A program made the translations under genes and the position numbers. The notes beneath the pieces were generated by a model. That model saw nothing but the letters and a program-made list of their open reading frames with translations, was not told the origin of the DNA and made no database searches. 64,000 nt of DNA from Hawksworthiomyces lignivorus (lineage: Eukaryota; Ascomycota; Sordariomycetes; Ophiostomatales; Ophiostomataceae), in NCBI GenBank assembly GCA_002917075.1, contig NTMA01000087.1, positions 62,001 to 126,000 of the forward strand, given 5' to 3'. Of the stretch, positions 21,401 through 34,607 are shown one piece after another. Positions within the stretch are counted from its first letter, which is position 1; each line of letters opens with the position of its first letter.

Positions 21401-23191
21401 CGAAGGGGTGTGTCGCTCTGATTACCTGCCGCTCGGCAGCCGGGCGGGACATCATTAGTATTGTGTGTTAAGGACTAAGGACTAGGGGATTTGGGATTAA
21501 GTTATAGGTACAATGCCTCGTACACTTAAGCGTTCGCAATGTACTGCGTAGTCTGCGTAGACATCTTGCACATGTCGGAGCTACTGGGATCTAGCTCTTT
21601 AAAACCGTAGTCTACGGAGCAGTTCAGCTGTGTATCCCATAGCTGCCAGCACGCCGTCTCACCCTGCCTTGCACAGGAGAGATACTCCGTACTATGATAT
21701 CTCCGTACTCTGGCGTACTCCTTAACCACTCAATGGCAATCACTCTCAACCCACCCGAACCCGCCCTCCTAATTCAGGCGTTTGTCCTCTCAATGCACCC
21801 ACCCCACTGCTGTCTCTTCCAATTAACGCCCACAGCCCGTCTTCCGCCAATCCACCAATCCGCCTGTCTCGCCATCCACCACGCCAACAGCAAATCCAAC
21901 CGTTGCTCATCCAAAAAAAAATCCCACTATAATTAGGACCCCTGCTTTTAGGTTTTGTGCTTCACCAACCGACTACCACCCCCTGCCTCTTCACTCTCCG
22001 AGTTCCTCTCTCCGTGTGTGTGTGTGTGTGTGTCTCTCCCAGTCTCCTCTCTTCTCTCTCCTCCCACCTCCACAACCACCACCACTCACACTCGCTCTCG
22101 CACCCCCAAAAGGAAGGACAGCACACTAAGGGGAAAGTGTGTGCGTGCGAGAGATACGGCCCCAGACAGAGACGTACAGTAGAACACACAAACACAGACC
22201 ACAGACCACAGGAGAGAGATACAGAACAGGACTTCTCCTTTCAGCGTATTGCCCATCTTTTCCTTTCTTTTCCCTTTTTCTTTCTGAACCTCTTCCATCG
22301 ACGCTTCACCGTCTCGATTTGCTGCGTGCGTGCTTTCCAACAGCCTCGCACTTATCTAAACAAAACGACCTGGAGCGAAGACTACTCGGGTTTGCCCACC
22401 AGCGATCTACCTACACCTGGTCGGAGACTTACTGCTTAGTGCTCTGCTCCCAGTGCTTGTCTCCGCGCCGCTGTACTCCTCCCACCGCCTTCTCCCTCTC
22501 TCCCCCCAGCGCCACGCCTTTCCGCATCTTCGCTTCTTCACATCTTCGCATCCTCGCCTCCTCGTCTTCCTTTCGGTCACTCTCTCCTTAGAGATTCACC
22601 AATGCTACCCTTATGAGCAAGTGGAATCGAACGAATTAACCCGAATAGACGCAATAGACAGAACGCATTCCAAGGACTGCCCCTGAATCACCCACCCACA
22701 CCGATCTGGCTTCCATCGTTGCCTCTATAATCTAATATTGAATTAATTCCTATTTCCGTCCTCGACGTCTTTTCTTCGTCAGACTTCTCTGCAGTGTTCT
22801 TCTTTTTCTTTTCTTCAGGAAAGAACGCTCGACTGCACTAGATCCTGACAGAGGGGGAAGGAGTTAGTCTTCATTCCTGTTGGCCCCCCTTTAGTTGCAT
22901 GACCGTTTGTCCGTCAACATTCCACAGCAAAAGAAAGCAGAAGAGGTTTGTCTGTCCCCTCCCACAGCATTTGGACGACGCACGTTCTTGTGCCAAGATG
23001 ATCCGCGATTCTAAATTGTCTTCTACAATAGACAGGCTCTTTTGTTCCCCCTAAAATCGGCAGACATCGCGACACTTTCAGCTCGCAGCTGCGTGTCGGA
23101 GCACTTGACCATAGGTTGACCTATCGCCTCATGGTCTTTCGTTTCAGCGGCACCTTTTATACCGCGTCGTAAACGAGTTCCCCATCTCAAC
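18470..23191. other. Long intergenic region, GlyRS 3' flank to CLA4 leader
   Basis: About 4.7 kb with no firmly supported gene. A 230-codon ATG frame exists on - (19788-19096) but looks unlike a conserved protein (see findings). From about 21,900 onward the + strand is strongly pyrimidine-rich, with a GT run at 22014-22032. This is consistent with a long promoter/leader for the CLA4 gene. A TACTCCGTA motif is at 21683-21691. Confidence 0.55.
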
Positions 23192-26143
23192 ATGGCTACC
23201 CAAAACAGGTGAGTTGAATCTGTCGGCTTTTCCACAGGAGACCAGCTTTTCACATAGCCCTCTCCCTTCTGATCTTGCCCCCCCCCCCAACGTCTGATCG
23301 CGGTGGTTCTAGTCCTATGAATTCAAGCATTACGAACAGGCACCACTAACGCGTATTCTCAGCATCTATACCTCCGGGCAGTTCATGAACCCCGGCCCAG
23401 CCCCTCGGCCTCCAACAGATAGACCACGTCTCAATCTGACGCCCACGTCTAGCATTCAGTCGAATCTGTCCGGCCTCACTATCAGCTCGCCAATCCAGCG
23501 ATCTGGCTCTTCACAATACACTGGCTCGACCATCTCTCTGCCATTGGGTCGCCAGAATTCAAATGTCGACGGCCAAGGAGGCGTCGCCGTCATCAAGGAG
23601 GGCATTGCCTCTGTAAAGGAGAGCAAAAACTTTATCCAGCCATGGAAGCAAAAGTTCCTAGTGCTGCGCAAAGAGGCCCTCGACTTCCATAAAGTCGAGG
23701 GCGGCAAGGTTTCCTACACGCTCTATCTCAAGGACGTCATCAATGTCGGACGTGTGGAGGCAGCCGGCACCATTTTTGAAATCAAGCGCCACTCCAATGG
23801 TTCCTCGACGAGCCCCGGAGACGACGACGGGTCCACAAAGACGCTGCAGATTCGCGTCAAGAGTGATGATGACTTGTACGAGTGGATCGATTTTATCTAT
23901 GCGCGTTGTCCGGGTATGGGCGGTGTCAGCAACCCAACCAACTTCTCCCATGCCGTCCATGTGGGCTTCGATCCCAAGACCGGAGAGTTTGTCGGCTTGC
24001 CGCCCGAGTGGTCCAAGCTGTTGAACTCCTCTGCCATCACCAAGGAGGACTACGAGCGAAACCCCCAGGCTGTGTTCGAAGTCTTGGATTTCTACTCCGA
24101 CCTCACCAAAAAGGCCGAAAACCCTCAATATGCCGGCATGACACCCTCCCCACCGGCGGCCAACATGCAGAACAAGCAGCTCGGCTATGGAAGTGGTGCC
24201 TCTGTCGCGCCGCCTCGGCCTATGCAACCGCAGCCGATGCAGCAGACAATGCAAACGCGCAATCCAAGCGGCGCCTACCCATCTACAGCGCAATCTGCAC
24301 AGAACGGGGCGCCTCGTCGGCCGTCGCCTACAGAATCCCAGCAGCAACGCCAACAGATGCAGAGCATGGCGACCAACTATGTAAATGGTGGCGGTCCTCA
24401 AGACGATATGCTCCGGCAGAAGCAGCAGCAGCAGCAGCAGTACGAAGCCGCTCAGCGGCAGCGCATGCTGGAGATGGAAGAACAAAACCGCAGAGAGCTG
24501 GAGGCTTACAATGCATCTCTTCCAAAGACCAAGACGCCTATGGCTCAGCAAGAAATCGGCGGTTTCAGTGGCGGCTCGTCTGCTCCCTCAGCTGACCGCT
24601 TCAACCCTAGCCGCGCGGCGCCGCCTGCGCCCAGCAAGCAAGGCCAGCCAGCCGTCTCTACCCTGCGCGCGCAACGACCCGCTCCAGCGCCTCCCTCTGG
24701 TGCCGGCGCCGGTGCCCAGCGCCCTCCCCTAGCGACGCAGTCTAGTGCGTCGTCCGTGCCCAGAGATCCTTCTTCCATGCAGCCAGGCCAGGGCCAGCGG
24801 TTGCAGACACGGCCTGAGCAGCCACAGTCCTCTGCTTCGCCCGCGCAACGGTACCCGAACGGCAGCCAGCCGGCGGCCGGCGCACCTCGCACTAACGGCC
24901 AACCGCAGGGCCAGCCTGCGTCTCGCCTGCCGGCACCGGTGAAGCCGCTGAATGTTGCGCCGAAGCCGGCGCAGCAGCCTGACGGCGTCAAGGCGGCAGA
25001 GGCTGCCTTGACCGCCAAGCCACCTCCAGAGCGCAAGCAGGATGTGCGCATGTCGACCATGACAGAGAATGAGGTAATGGCCAGACTCAAGGATGCCGTG
25101 TCCAAGGACGACCCGAATCTCTCGTACTCGAAGCAGAAGAAGATTGGCCAGGGCGCATCTGGCTCCGTGTACGTGGCCAAGGTGAAGGAGACCGCCGTCT
25201 CGCCCATTGCGCGCACGCTCCTCCGCGAGCAAGGTGCCCGGGCGCAGGTCGCCATCAAGCAAATGGACCTGGCCCACCAGCCACGCAAGGAGCTGATAGT
25301 GAACGAAATCATGGTCATGAAGGACAGCAAGCACCGCAACATTGTGAACTTCCTCGATGCCTTCCTCCGCAACAACAATGCCGAGCTGTGGGTGGTCATG
25401 GAGTTCATGGAGGGCGGTGCCTTGACCGATGTCATCGACAACAACCCAGTCATCACGGAAGACCAGATCTCGACTATCTGCCTGGAGGTGCGTCCTCTCT
25501 TTAACCACTAGTTTCCCCTTTAAAACCCGTGAACTCATTTGCTAACGATGGTGTGATCGTAGACTTGCCGCGGTCTGCAGCACTTGCACTCGCAGAACAT
25601 CATTCACCGCGACATCAAGAGCGACAATGTCCTTCTAGACGCTCGTGGTAATGTCAAGATTAGTAAGTCCCTCTTACCCGCAAACAGAGGCGAGGCAGGT
25701 GCGAGAGAGGCACAGAACTAACTTGGAGTCCAGCCGACTTTGGCTTCTGCGCCAAGCTTACCGAGACCAAATCCAAGCGTGCCACCATGGTCGGCACGCC
25801 TTACTGGATGGCACCGGAGGTCGTCAAACAGAAGGAATATGGCCCCAAGGTCGACATCTGGTCGCTGGGCATCATGGCGATCGAGATGATCGAATCCGAG
25901 CCTCCCTACCTGAACGAAGAGCCTCTGAAGGCGCTGTATCTGATCGCTACTAACGGGACGCCGCGCCTGAAGAAGCCGGAGAAGCTCAGCAAGGAGCTGA
26001 AGGCATTCTTGTCCGTCTGCCTGTGCGTCGACGTGAGGAGCCGCGCATCGGCACGGGAGCTGTTGGAGCACGACTTCCTGAAGCACGGCTGCCCACTGCC
26101 CACCCTCGCGGACCTGCTTGCGTTTAAGAAGCACGCCAAGTAA
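23192..26143 (+). CDS. CLA4: Cla4-type p21-activated kinase (PH + CRIB + Ste20 kinase)
   Basis: Predicted 883-aa serine/threonine kinase. Exons are 23192-23208, 23363-25487, 25563-25662 and 25734-26143. Exon 1 is only 17 nt (MATQN plus part of a Ser); GTGAGT and a CAG acceptor join it in frame. A PH domain (about residues 82-191) precedes a CRIB/p21-binding motif (about 196-223, core ISxPxxFxHxxHVG-like [13 protein letters not shown]). A Gln/Pro-rich linker with a poly-Gln tract follows. The kinase domain (about 590-870) has VAIK with Lys638, HRDIKSDN with Asp731, DFGFCAKL at 749-756 and GTPYWMAPE at 768-776. PH plus CRIB plus kinase in this order defines Cla4-class PAKs, which act downstream of Cdc42/Rac in polarity, septation and, in plant pathogens (Chm1, Cla4), infection development. 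The start is chosen because the mini-exon supplies an ATG with A at -3. Confidence 0.96.
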
Positions 26144-27230
26144 AAATGAAAACAAAATAAATGAAGCGAATGCTAGCGATATGGAGCATTTGATGTTTGA
26201 TATCGCGCGGCCGGTTCTAGTTTTCGTCCCTTTTTCTGTCTTTACTCTTACTCCTCGTCCTATCTTCAACGACGACATGGGGATGCTTGCATATGACTCG
26301 CACGCGGATTGATTTGCTTGTTGCGCTTCACCTTTACCACAGTTTTGCCCTTTTATCTATTATTGTGATTTGTGTCATCATTTTCGATTTACGGCATATT
26401 TTTATGTTCTTCTTTTTCTCACATTTCTCTCTACTTCTTTTGGAGGGCGTTTTAAGGGCTTGAGAAGGTTGTTTCCCCCCTATTCCATATATCCAGACAC
26501 TCCGGAAAAAATGAATATTTTCTTTGGCTACTATTTCATGAGTGTATTTTTTTGCATGCGCATAGCAGATCTCGAGACAGCGTTTTTTGAGATGAACGCA
26601 GGTTTGGTATCTGAAGGCTCTGCATGTACTCGTAGATCAGTTGTCAACTGAAGAAGCGGTGGCGTAAACAAAACAAGAGTCTTATTGGCCGACGGCTGCT
26701 AGGCTCCCTTGGTGTGCAAGTACTGTGGTGCCTAATACAGGTAGCAGTGGTACCTCACACTCTCCCCCCCTCTCCTGGGCTGTCGTTGTTGACAAAGTCA
26801 ACACATCTGGACTGGCCTGGAGGGGAAGGGGAGAGAAGGAGGGGTCAATTTCCTCTTAGTTCCTCAACTGCTTAGAATTTTACTACCCCAGACAACCAAC
26901 AACAACAGACGGGCAGAAAAAGTTTCAACATATTGCACTATACTACACTCCCTTTCATAGTAAAACCACAAACAGACAAAAAGAAAACAAAAAAAGTGAG
27001 CCCGCCACCCTTCCCTCATCAACTCTCTGCAGAACCCAACGCAGAAGGCTCTCTGGACTACGATTGGATAGTTAACAGTGCTTTTAGGCATCTTGACTTT
27101 GTTTTTTTTTTTTTGCTGGACACATCTTGCTCGGCTTCGCTTTGACGGATATAGCACGAAAAAGCACACGATCTGAAAACAAAGACGAAACTCTTTGCGC
27201 ATACCAGCACACCCTTACTTGATAGTCGCA
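26144..27230. other. Intergenic, CLA4 3' flank and RanBP1 promoter
   Basis: About 1.1 kb of AT-rich 3' flank followed by upstream DNA of the RanBP1 gene. No gene or repeat of note is seen. Confidence 0.6.
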
Positions 27231-28381
27231 ATGTCGAGCACTGAAGGCACTGAGAAGCCCGTTGTGGCAACGGAGGCACCTGTAGGTCTTTTCTCTCATT
27301 TCTCTCTGTCTCTGCCAGCTTTTGCGCTTCTCGCTTGGAGACGGGCAGTACGTCCTTATTTTTTTTTCTTCAATATCGATGAGCTGACCACCGGTTTTCC
27401 CGCAGGCCACCGAGGAGAAGCCCGTCAATACGTCGGCCGTGTTCTCCATGTTCGGCGGCGGTCCCAAGAAGGAGAAGAAGGAGGAAGAGGAGGACCGTGG
27501 CGATGTATCTGGCAGCAACAAGGCCCAGCGTGAAGCCGCCGCTGCCGCCAAGGAGGCTGAGGATGTGAGTTTCATTTTTATTTTATATTTCCTTTTCTTC
27601 TTGCTATCTTCTGCGTTGTATCCTATTTTCTTACTCAACGAATCCGGATCAACCCCCCTTTTGCTAACCCGTACCTTGTTTTCCTGTACCAGGAGGACCA
27701 AGCGCCCGAGTCGGAGGACGTCCACTTCGAGCCCGTCATCCGGCTGACCGAGAAGGTCGAGACCAAGACCAACGAAGAGTCTGAAGAGCAGACCTTCAAG
27801 ATGCGCGCCAAGCTCTTCCGCTTCGTCCGCGAGAGCAGCGAGTGGAAGGAGCGCGGTACCGGTGATGTGCGCCTGCTGAAGCACAAGGAGAACGGCAAGA
27901 CCCGTCTGGTCATGCGCCGGGACAAGACCCTCAAGGTCTGCGCCAACCACTACGGTATGTATTCCCCCCCCCCTCCCTCTGGCTCCCTTTCCTCTAGTTT
28001 CTAGCTAACGTATGACAGTTCTGCCTGAGATGAAGCTGTCGCCCAATGTCGGCTCTGACCGGAGCTGGGTCTGGAACGCCACTGCCGATGTCAGTGAGGG
28101 CGAGCCGGAGGCCGTGACGCTGGCCATCCGCTTTGCCAACACGGAGAGTACGTATCTTTAGCAGTTTCTCGTTAAAACCGCGTATATCGCGGCGTCTCTC
28201 CTGGTACTAACCGATGTCTTTCCCCACAGATGCCAACCTCTTCAAGGAAGCCTTCCTCAAGGCTCAGACCGACAACGAGACCATTATCAAGGCAGCTACT
28301 GGCGGTTCGGCTGAGAAGGATGCCGAAGATGACGAGGACGAGGAGGAAGATAAGGAGGAGAAGAAGGAGGAGGAGTCATAG
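27231..28381 (+). CDS. YRB1: Ran-specific GTPase-activating protein 1 / Ran-binding protein 1
   Basis: Predicted 250-aa RanBP1. It binds Ran-GTP through a RanBD1 domain and helps RanGAP release and hydrolyse it during nuclear transport. Five exons: 27231-27281, 27406-27564, 27693-27954, 28019-28147 and 28230-28381, all with GT/AG borders and continuous frame. The N-terminal 75 or so residues are acidic and Lys/Glu-rich and include FSMFGG. The RanBD (about residues 78-205) shows [52 protein letters not shown] and a conserved WVWNATAD. The C-terminal 25 or so residues are almost all Asp/Glu/Lys. Length and domain order match fungal Yrb1. It lies downstream of CLA4 on the same strand with its own upstream region. 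Confidence 0.96.
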
Positions 28382-29852
28382 ACGATTCTTTTGGGATAAT
28401 CTGTCTAGAAGCGTTGAAGCTGATCTGCTGATCTGCTGGGAAAAACCAGTACTTCACGCCAACCCCCTTTGTCGGTGGTTCCTTTCTTCCCTCTGTGTTC
28501 TTCTACTCGTACACCAAAGCACCCACTTTCATCACAACTATATCAGCATTTCACATGAAACTATGACACTGACAACAACTGCGACGTCAAATACACATTC
28601 GCATTTATCTATTTCCCACGTATCCGAAAGAAATATCATCCCGTTCTTCCTAGCACACACTCGCACCCCTCTACTGTGTTTTTTTTGTTTTTTTTTAAAC
28701 CTAGCCTTCCCGAGCTTTGTGTGGAGATTTTCGTCGGGTCTGATTTTTTGGACAAGGAAACATACAGTAAAATAAGAAAAGAGCACAGAGAGACAGAAGG
28801 CGGAGACGCTCACGTGCAGAATGGCTCATGTATGTACCACCCCGGAGGCGGCGGCGATCGAGCTCTGCGATGACCTCTTCGGACTATGGACCAGAGAAGA
28901 GAAGTAAAACCCGGGGAGGCCACGCAGTCCCGCAATTCTTACCCTACCTACCGCGAAATCGAGCAAAAGTGAAGAGTGAAAGGAGCGAGAGCAAGAGATA
29001 TAAAGATCCCACGACCTGCCTTTAGATAGCTTATAAATAACAAAAATCTCCCCCCCCCCCCCAAAAAAAAAGGAAAAAACAAAAACAAAAACAAAACAGA
29101 TAAATGTAGAACTGAACCTGACAATTAAAAAAAAGAATGAGAATAGAGAAAGAAATTTGAAAATCGCCCCCAAATCAACGATGCGGTGAAGGTCTCAGGA
29201 CAACCTGGTAGGCGAGACCGTAACGCATGTTGGTTCTTTATTTCTAAGTCATTTGCCTTTCACGCCGTTCTCAGCGTCTTCCTTCGCCCTGCTTGAACTC
29301 ATCGGGACTTTGCAATGTGATTCTATGGCTCAGGTTATTGGGACAATATAAGATATTTCTGATTGCACTCTTGAGCGCTCGCACCAGCTATTCTGGATAT
29401 CAGCCAGACGAGATGGGAAATGGTTCTTCTGGCGACGGTTCTGTTAAGGACGCACCCACTGTAATACTGTGACGTGTTTTGTGAGCTTTGCAGCGTCGTC
29501 GCTCGCTGTAGCCTGCTCCACTTCCCCCTCTTTTGGTGTTTTATACAGCATGCGTTTGCATGTCTTAGGCGACCCCCTCCGTGTTTGTCACACTCCTTCT
29601 GGGGCCAAGTGCAGACACTAACCCACCGTCACAGAGATTTTGTTACAGCCCACAAAGAAGCACCCACACTAGCCCGTTTTTTCCTAAATTATTTTTCAAG
29701 CCACAGATTTGCCGTTAGTGCACGCCTTGGTGCGCGACAGGGGGGCCACACAGAGGCGAGCCAGTGGAATGAGGTAAGGGATAATATTACAGGTGCAGTG
29801 GTACTAAAGGGCCAGTGAGCAAAAGGGAAAAAAAAAGAGGTCGAGGGAGAAA
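28382..29852. other. Intergenic between RanBP1 and TAF14
   Basis: About 1.5 kb of 3' flank and promoter DNA. It includes a poly-C/poly-A block near 29050-29070 and many A-rich runs. No gene is supported. Confidence 0.6.
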
Positions 29853-30488
29853 ATGGGGCGCAGAACTACGAAGGTCGCGCCGCTGGGTGCGCAGGGGGTG
29901 CGCAAGTCCATTCGGATTCTCACGCGCAGCGAGCTGTCTCACGACGACAACGACGACAAGCAGAAGAAGCAGCAGCAGGAGCAGAATACTGCCAACGACC
30001 AGTGTCTTTCATGTGAGTAGCGAGTGTGCAATTTTGTCCTTCACTCGACCTTTTGTTTCTTTATTTTTTATGCCTTTTTGTTTTGGCCTTGTGTTTTAGT
30101 CAGTCTTGTTTAAACAGATACTGTTCTCTCTGCCTGGATTTTGGGCCACGTTTTGTCTGCATCGCGGCAACGAAAAATCCAAATCTGGAAGTCAATTTCC
30201 CTCTAAAACGGAGGGAGAGAGATAAACAGAACAAACAGAGAAGAGTGGGAGAGAGAGAGGAAGGGGCAACGCGTGAACTTCGTTAAGAGATTCACGCAAG
30301 GGCCAAGCTTGGAGAGAGACAGCTGGAATTGGAGGTCGCGTTGGATACTTTGACTTGTCTTTTCTCTTGCTGCTACTTTTTGCGACCTCTGCAATGACCT
30401 TGGGACGAAGCAGAAAAGCTAACAGTTCGACTTGCGAATCCTTTCAGCCTCTAGTGTCCCTCTCGCGACTGCGTTACCGCTAGGCAAC
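29853..30488 (+). other. Possible upstream first exon and intron of TAF14
   Basis: An ATG at 29853 with A at -3 and G at +4 opens a 53-codon frame ending at a GTGAGT donor (30013). A CAG acceptor at 30445-30447, preceded by a GCTAAC branch-point-like sequence at 30418-30423, joins it in frame through 30448-30500 to the TAF14 start MIVE. The peptide is basic then Asp/Lys/Gln-rich. It may be a 5' untranslated exon carrying a uORF, or it may add 67 residues to TAF14. Confidence 0.4.
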
Positions 30489-31746
30489 ATGATTGTCGAA
30501 GTACGAGATTCTCACCCCCCTCTTTACATAAAGCAAAGGAGCGCTTGCTGCTTGGAATAGAAAGTACCTGGGACTGGGAGCTGACGGAATACTTGAATTC
30601 AGCGTCGCATCAAGCTCATTACTGAGCAGCACAACATGTTCGTCTGCACCTAATATCCCCCGAGGAAGCCGGGAAGAGAGAGGAGAAATGGGACGCTCTC
30701 AGACCGGAAAACCCCCCGATATCAGCTTGGCTAACATTGGCAATGTGCTCTTGTTTTCTATGTGCAGCCCGAAGCCTCCACAGATGGAAGGTTTCCCGAT
30801 GAAGGAGTGGACCGTGGAACTCTACATCCTCGACGAAGCCGGCAAGGAAAAGCCGGCGCGGTGTTTCCAGAAAGTCGTCTACAACCTTCACCCGTCTTTT
30901 GAGAACCCCGTGCAGAGTATGCTTTCTTTCTTTATCCATCTCTGCTTCCCTGGCCTCTGCCTCCCTGGTTCTGGACCGGTTCCACAGCTGACGTATTTCG
31001 CCGAACAGCCTTCCACGAGCCTCCCTTCAAATGCACAAACGAGGGCTGGGGTGAGTTTGAGATGACAATCGACTGCTACACGACGGAGAAGGGCGGCCGG
31101 CAGTCTATCCTGCACGACCTGAACTTTGCCGAGCCGAACTACGAGAACATTCATACCATCCAGTTCAAGAACCCGTCCCAGGCCCTGCAGGCCATCCTGC
31201 GCGAGACCGGGCCCCTGCCCACGGACGAGGACCGGAAGGCGCGCAAAGCCCAGGATACCACTGTGAAGAAGAAGAAGACGTTCGACCTGGAGAAGATGGC
31301 CGACGTCATCCCTCAGCTGAACGAGGACGACCTGCTCCAGGTCATCCAGCTGATCCACGACCACAAGAGCGATGACACCTATATTGTCAACAACCCGGAT
31401 GGTGCGTTCTTCCATTCTCAGTCTCCTTTTTTGGCGCCTCTTATGTGTGACGGCGCCAATGGCCCTATGGCGGCTCCCTCTCCTTTCTGGACGTTCTGAG
31501 ACTAACAAAACACTTATCTGTCTGTACAGCTGGAGAATTTTCGATTGATCTATATACGATGCCGGACAACCTCTGCCGGGTATTGTGGGAATTTTTGGTA
31601 CGTATGATACGGACATGCGGCCAGCGGCTTGCCTCTTTAAATACGGCCTTCCGTTGGCTTCTTGGCGCTACGCAGACGCAAACGAAAGACGCTAACGATT
31701 CATGTTCTCTCAGCTTCAATCGCCAGAAGGCCACCGACTTCGATAG
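30489..31746 (+). CDS. TAF14: YEATS-domain transcription/chromatin subunit, Taf14-like
   Basis: Predicted 229-aa protein with an N-terminal YEATS domain and a C-terminal extra-terminal-like domain, the Taf14/Anc1 arrangement. Taf14 is shared by TFIID, TFIIF, INO80, SWI/SNF and NuA3, and its YEATS domain reads acylated histone H3. Exons: 30489-30500, 30603-30637, 30768-30916, 31009-31401, 31530-31597 and 31714-31746. All have GT/AG borders and continuous frame; the donor at 30638 (GTTCGT) is slightly unusual. The YEATS core shows EWTVELYILDE, KVVYNLHPSFENP and FKCTNEGWGEFEM, with likely acyl-lysine pocket residues His57, Phe60 and Trp79 by analogy to yeast. The C-terminal domain (about 155-229) reads DLEKMADVIPQLNEDDLLQV and so on. 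Yeast Taf14 is 244 aa. The yeast Yaf9 alternative is less likely because the C-terminal domain is Taf14-like rather than a coiled coil. Confidence 0.92.
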
Positions 31747-34607
31747 TGGAAATAATGTCGGTCAGCGTGTCCGACAATTGTGTCTCGTTTCCCAGCTTCT
31801 TCTTTTCCTGCGTGTCTACTATCCGTGGTGCGTGCCTTTTGTGTTCTGTGCAGCGTCGTCGCGCACCCTTCTAATGCGTTTCTGACCGTGATCAGTTGCA
31901 TCGTTTCAACTTACTATGGGAGAAGAGGAGCTTCGGCTTGGGCGATGGGTTTGCTTTTTGTTCTCTTTTGTGCTTTGACAACAGGAAGGGCCTGGTTGAG
32001 GGGTTATCGGAAGTATCTTGTTTCCTGCGTTTTCCCAGCTGCTCAGACCTGTTCTATAATTTCCTTTTAGTTTTGGTCTCTATGTCTCTCTATTTTTTAT
32101 TATGCTGATGTGGGCAGGCTTTGTCAGTAAGTTAATGGGGGCATAAAAATAAAAGATTCATTTTATCTGATTTGGCCAAGGACGGCATTGGGAGGGACAA
32201 GGGAACTGTGATTGTTTAGGAAAAGACAAAGGAAAACAAGGGAAACAGAAGAAAAATGGCATATACAGACTAGGTGAATTACAAGTCCAATGTCCAGCCA
32301 GGAACGGGATGGGAGACAGACGATGGGTCCCGTGTTGGTCCCCATCTTTGAAACCTTACCTCCATCAGGACAAATTTGTTGACACCACAAAACAGCCACT
32401 GCTGGCCCCCATTTCACACCACCTATTTCTTCATTCTTTTCTTTCTTACGGTAAGAAAAAGCGCTTCTAGTGCAGAGAAATTCAAGTCGAAAAAGTCAGA
32501 ATCTAAGGAATTTTGGTTATTTCGATAAAAAGAAATATTCCCTACTCCCATAATGACTTTTTTGCTCTGAAGTCGAAGTTAGGGAGAATTCTGTTTTGCG
32601 GTGTCAATAAATTTGTCCTGATGGAGCTTACGTAGTGTCTCTACTCTTGCTTGAATGTCGTGAGTCACCGAGTTGCCTGCCATGAAAAAGGTATAGATAT
32701 CTATGTATCGACATCTCTTGCCGGCCTATAGTCCCGGCCTCGGCCAATTTTGTCCTTCGCGTAAGCATACGAGGCATACTGCAAAATATCTGTGTCTTTT
32801 CGACCTCCGCAGACATGTTGCCACGGTTTCCGGAGAAAGAATTTGCGATACTTCAGTGGAACAGGTCCCGTGTATGTGTACGAGCATGAGGATGGATTTT
32901 GTGCGTAAAAAAAATCTGTGACCCAGCTGTCTGGCTCGCGGTGGCTGTGCGCATTCTTCTTCCCGCACTCCGTACGGAGCACTATTATTGCTACGACACC
33001 GAGGCTCGCGAAGATATGCACACGTACGAGTACACGTAAAGGTCGGTGACCGGTCACAAGAGGTTCCCCGGATTTTACAGGTCACGAGCAGCTATTTGCC
33101 GCTAGCAAAACAGCTCCCTTGCTTCGAGAAGGGCTGACAGGCACGCAGGCACGCAGGCACGCAGGCTACGGAGCAGAGGCTCAGGCGGTGACGCAGAATT
33201 TGCTCGTTGCTGGCCTGTAGGGTTCCTGAAGAAACAATCGCCACACTGGACGTCACGACCTGCTGACCTACTCCCTGACCGTAAGATCCTCCCATGTGGC
33301 TTTTTGGGGGTTATGCTCCCGCGGTTCCACTGTCCTTTTTCAATCCAGCCAGGGGTGGTGGCGTCGTAACCCTGTCAATGATTCGCAGTGACAATTTGTT
33401 TCCGCACATTTCTGCGTTACTACGTCCATTATTTTTCTTTCAAGGGCGGCAGCAAGGCCACCATCAAACTCGGTTTGCTCCGAGAATTGAGATCTGGCGG
33501 TGTCTGGTCCAATGGGAGGCGATCAATTCCTCAAAGCTTCAAGGCAGCACAGGGCGGCTGCTTTGCTGCTTCTGAATCCCAACTAGAAGGCGCAATGAGA
33601 GACAGTGAGACAACGAGACAGTGAGACAGCGCGACAGGCGAGGAAAAGCCCAAGAGCCCCTCCCGTTCCCTCCTTCCTTCTCAGGTGACCGGGCTACCCT
33701 GCGCCTTCCAACATGGTGAAATTCCCATAGACAGGCTGTTCTTGTCTCATCTTTCGTCATGTTACCTCTTTTTGCCTCTTTTCCAGCTTCATTTCTCTAG
33801 TTTCTCATTCCTTTTTGTGTTCCGTGAATCAAAGATTACCAGAGGGGCCCTCTTCTCGTCCTCTTGTCCCGCTGCCGCTGACGGAGAGGCGCTTTCTGGG
33901 CTATTACCAGGTATCCTCCATCCAAGGAAGGGCTACGCAATTCTAGAGAATCTCTGTGCGTGCCCATGCGTGCCTGTGTTGCTCATCCAAGTTGACCATC
34001 GTCTCTCGCCTGTCATCTGGTAGCAGAGGAGGCCTTTTGTTATTTTATCCCATTCTTTCTTGGCTTCCCTCGTCTTGTTGCATCATTCTCGTATGTTTCT
34101 TTCTTTTCTCTTTGTACCGCGTTCCCCTCCATCAGACCCTCGCTCGTTAATTCGCTCCTCACCCCTCTCCACTTCGCTGCAGAACTTCGAGCTCCAACTG
34201 CTGCCCCTGATCGAAGGCGGCTTGCCTTTAATAGCTGCTTACATACTCATACATCTTTCTCTTTGGGGGGTAGAAAAGACTCGGAAGCCGAGCTGATTCG
34301 CTCGCAGCGCCAAAGAGACCCCCCCCTTCCCATTCATCCCACATCTAAGGCAAAATCGGACCCACCGTTCTCTACGCCGTGCTTCTTTTTATCTTACCTT
34401 CCCACTTATTATTTGTCTGTCTCCCTTTTCTTCTTCGTTTCCCCATCCACCGACCGATTTTCCTGCCAAACCCGTCGCAAACCGACACAAACCATCAATT
34501 CCCGACAGAACCCAGACGCCCTTGTCAGAGATATACAATCAACAACGGTTATCACCTGCGATAGACCCCCAGATTTGCTTCGAATTGCGATCATTTCGCT
34601 GGTGGCA
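31747..34607. other. Intergenic between TAF14 and the Zn2Cys6 factor
   Basis: About 2.9 kb without a supported gene. It holds three perfect 8-bp tandem repeats at 33141-33164 and a 12-bp palindrome CTCCGTACGGAG near 32969-32980. From about 33,750 there is pyrimidine-rich DNA typical of a leader. The reading frame of the downstream factor stays open upstream to about 34263 but contains no ATG before 34608. Confidence 0.6.
33141..33164. repeat. Three perfect GCACGCAG tandem repeats
   Basis: Octamer GCACGCAG repeated at 33141-33148, 33149-33156 and 33157-33164 in non-coding DNA. A short minisatellite with no assigned function. Confidence 0.9.

Noticed and set aside
34263..34607. Upstream extension of the Zn2Cys6 factor
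   Set aside because: Open frame but no ATG before 34608; sequence is CT-rich leader.
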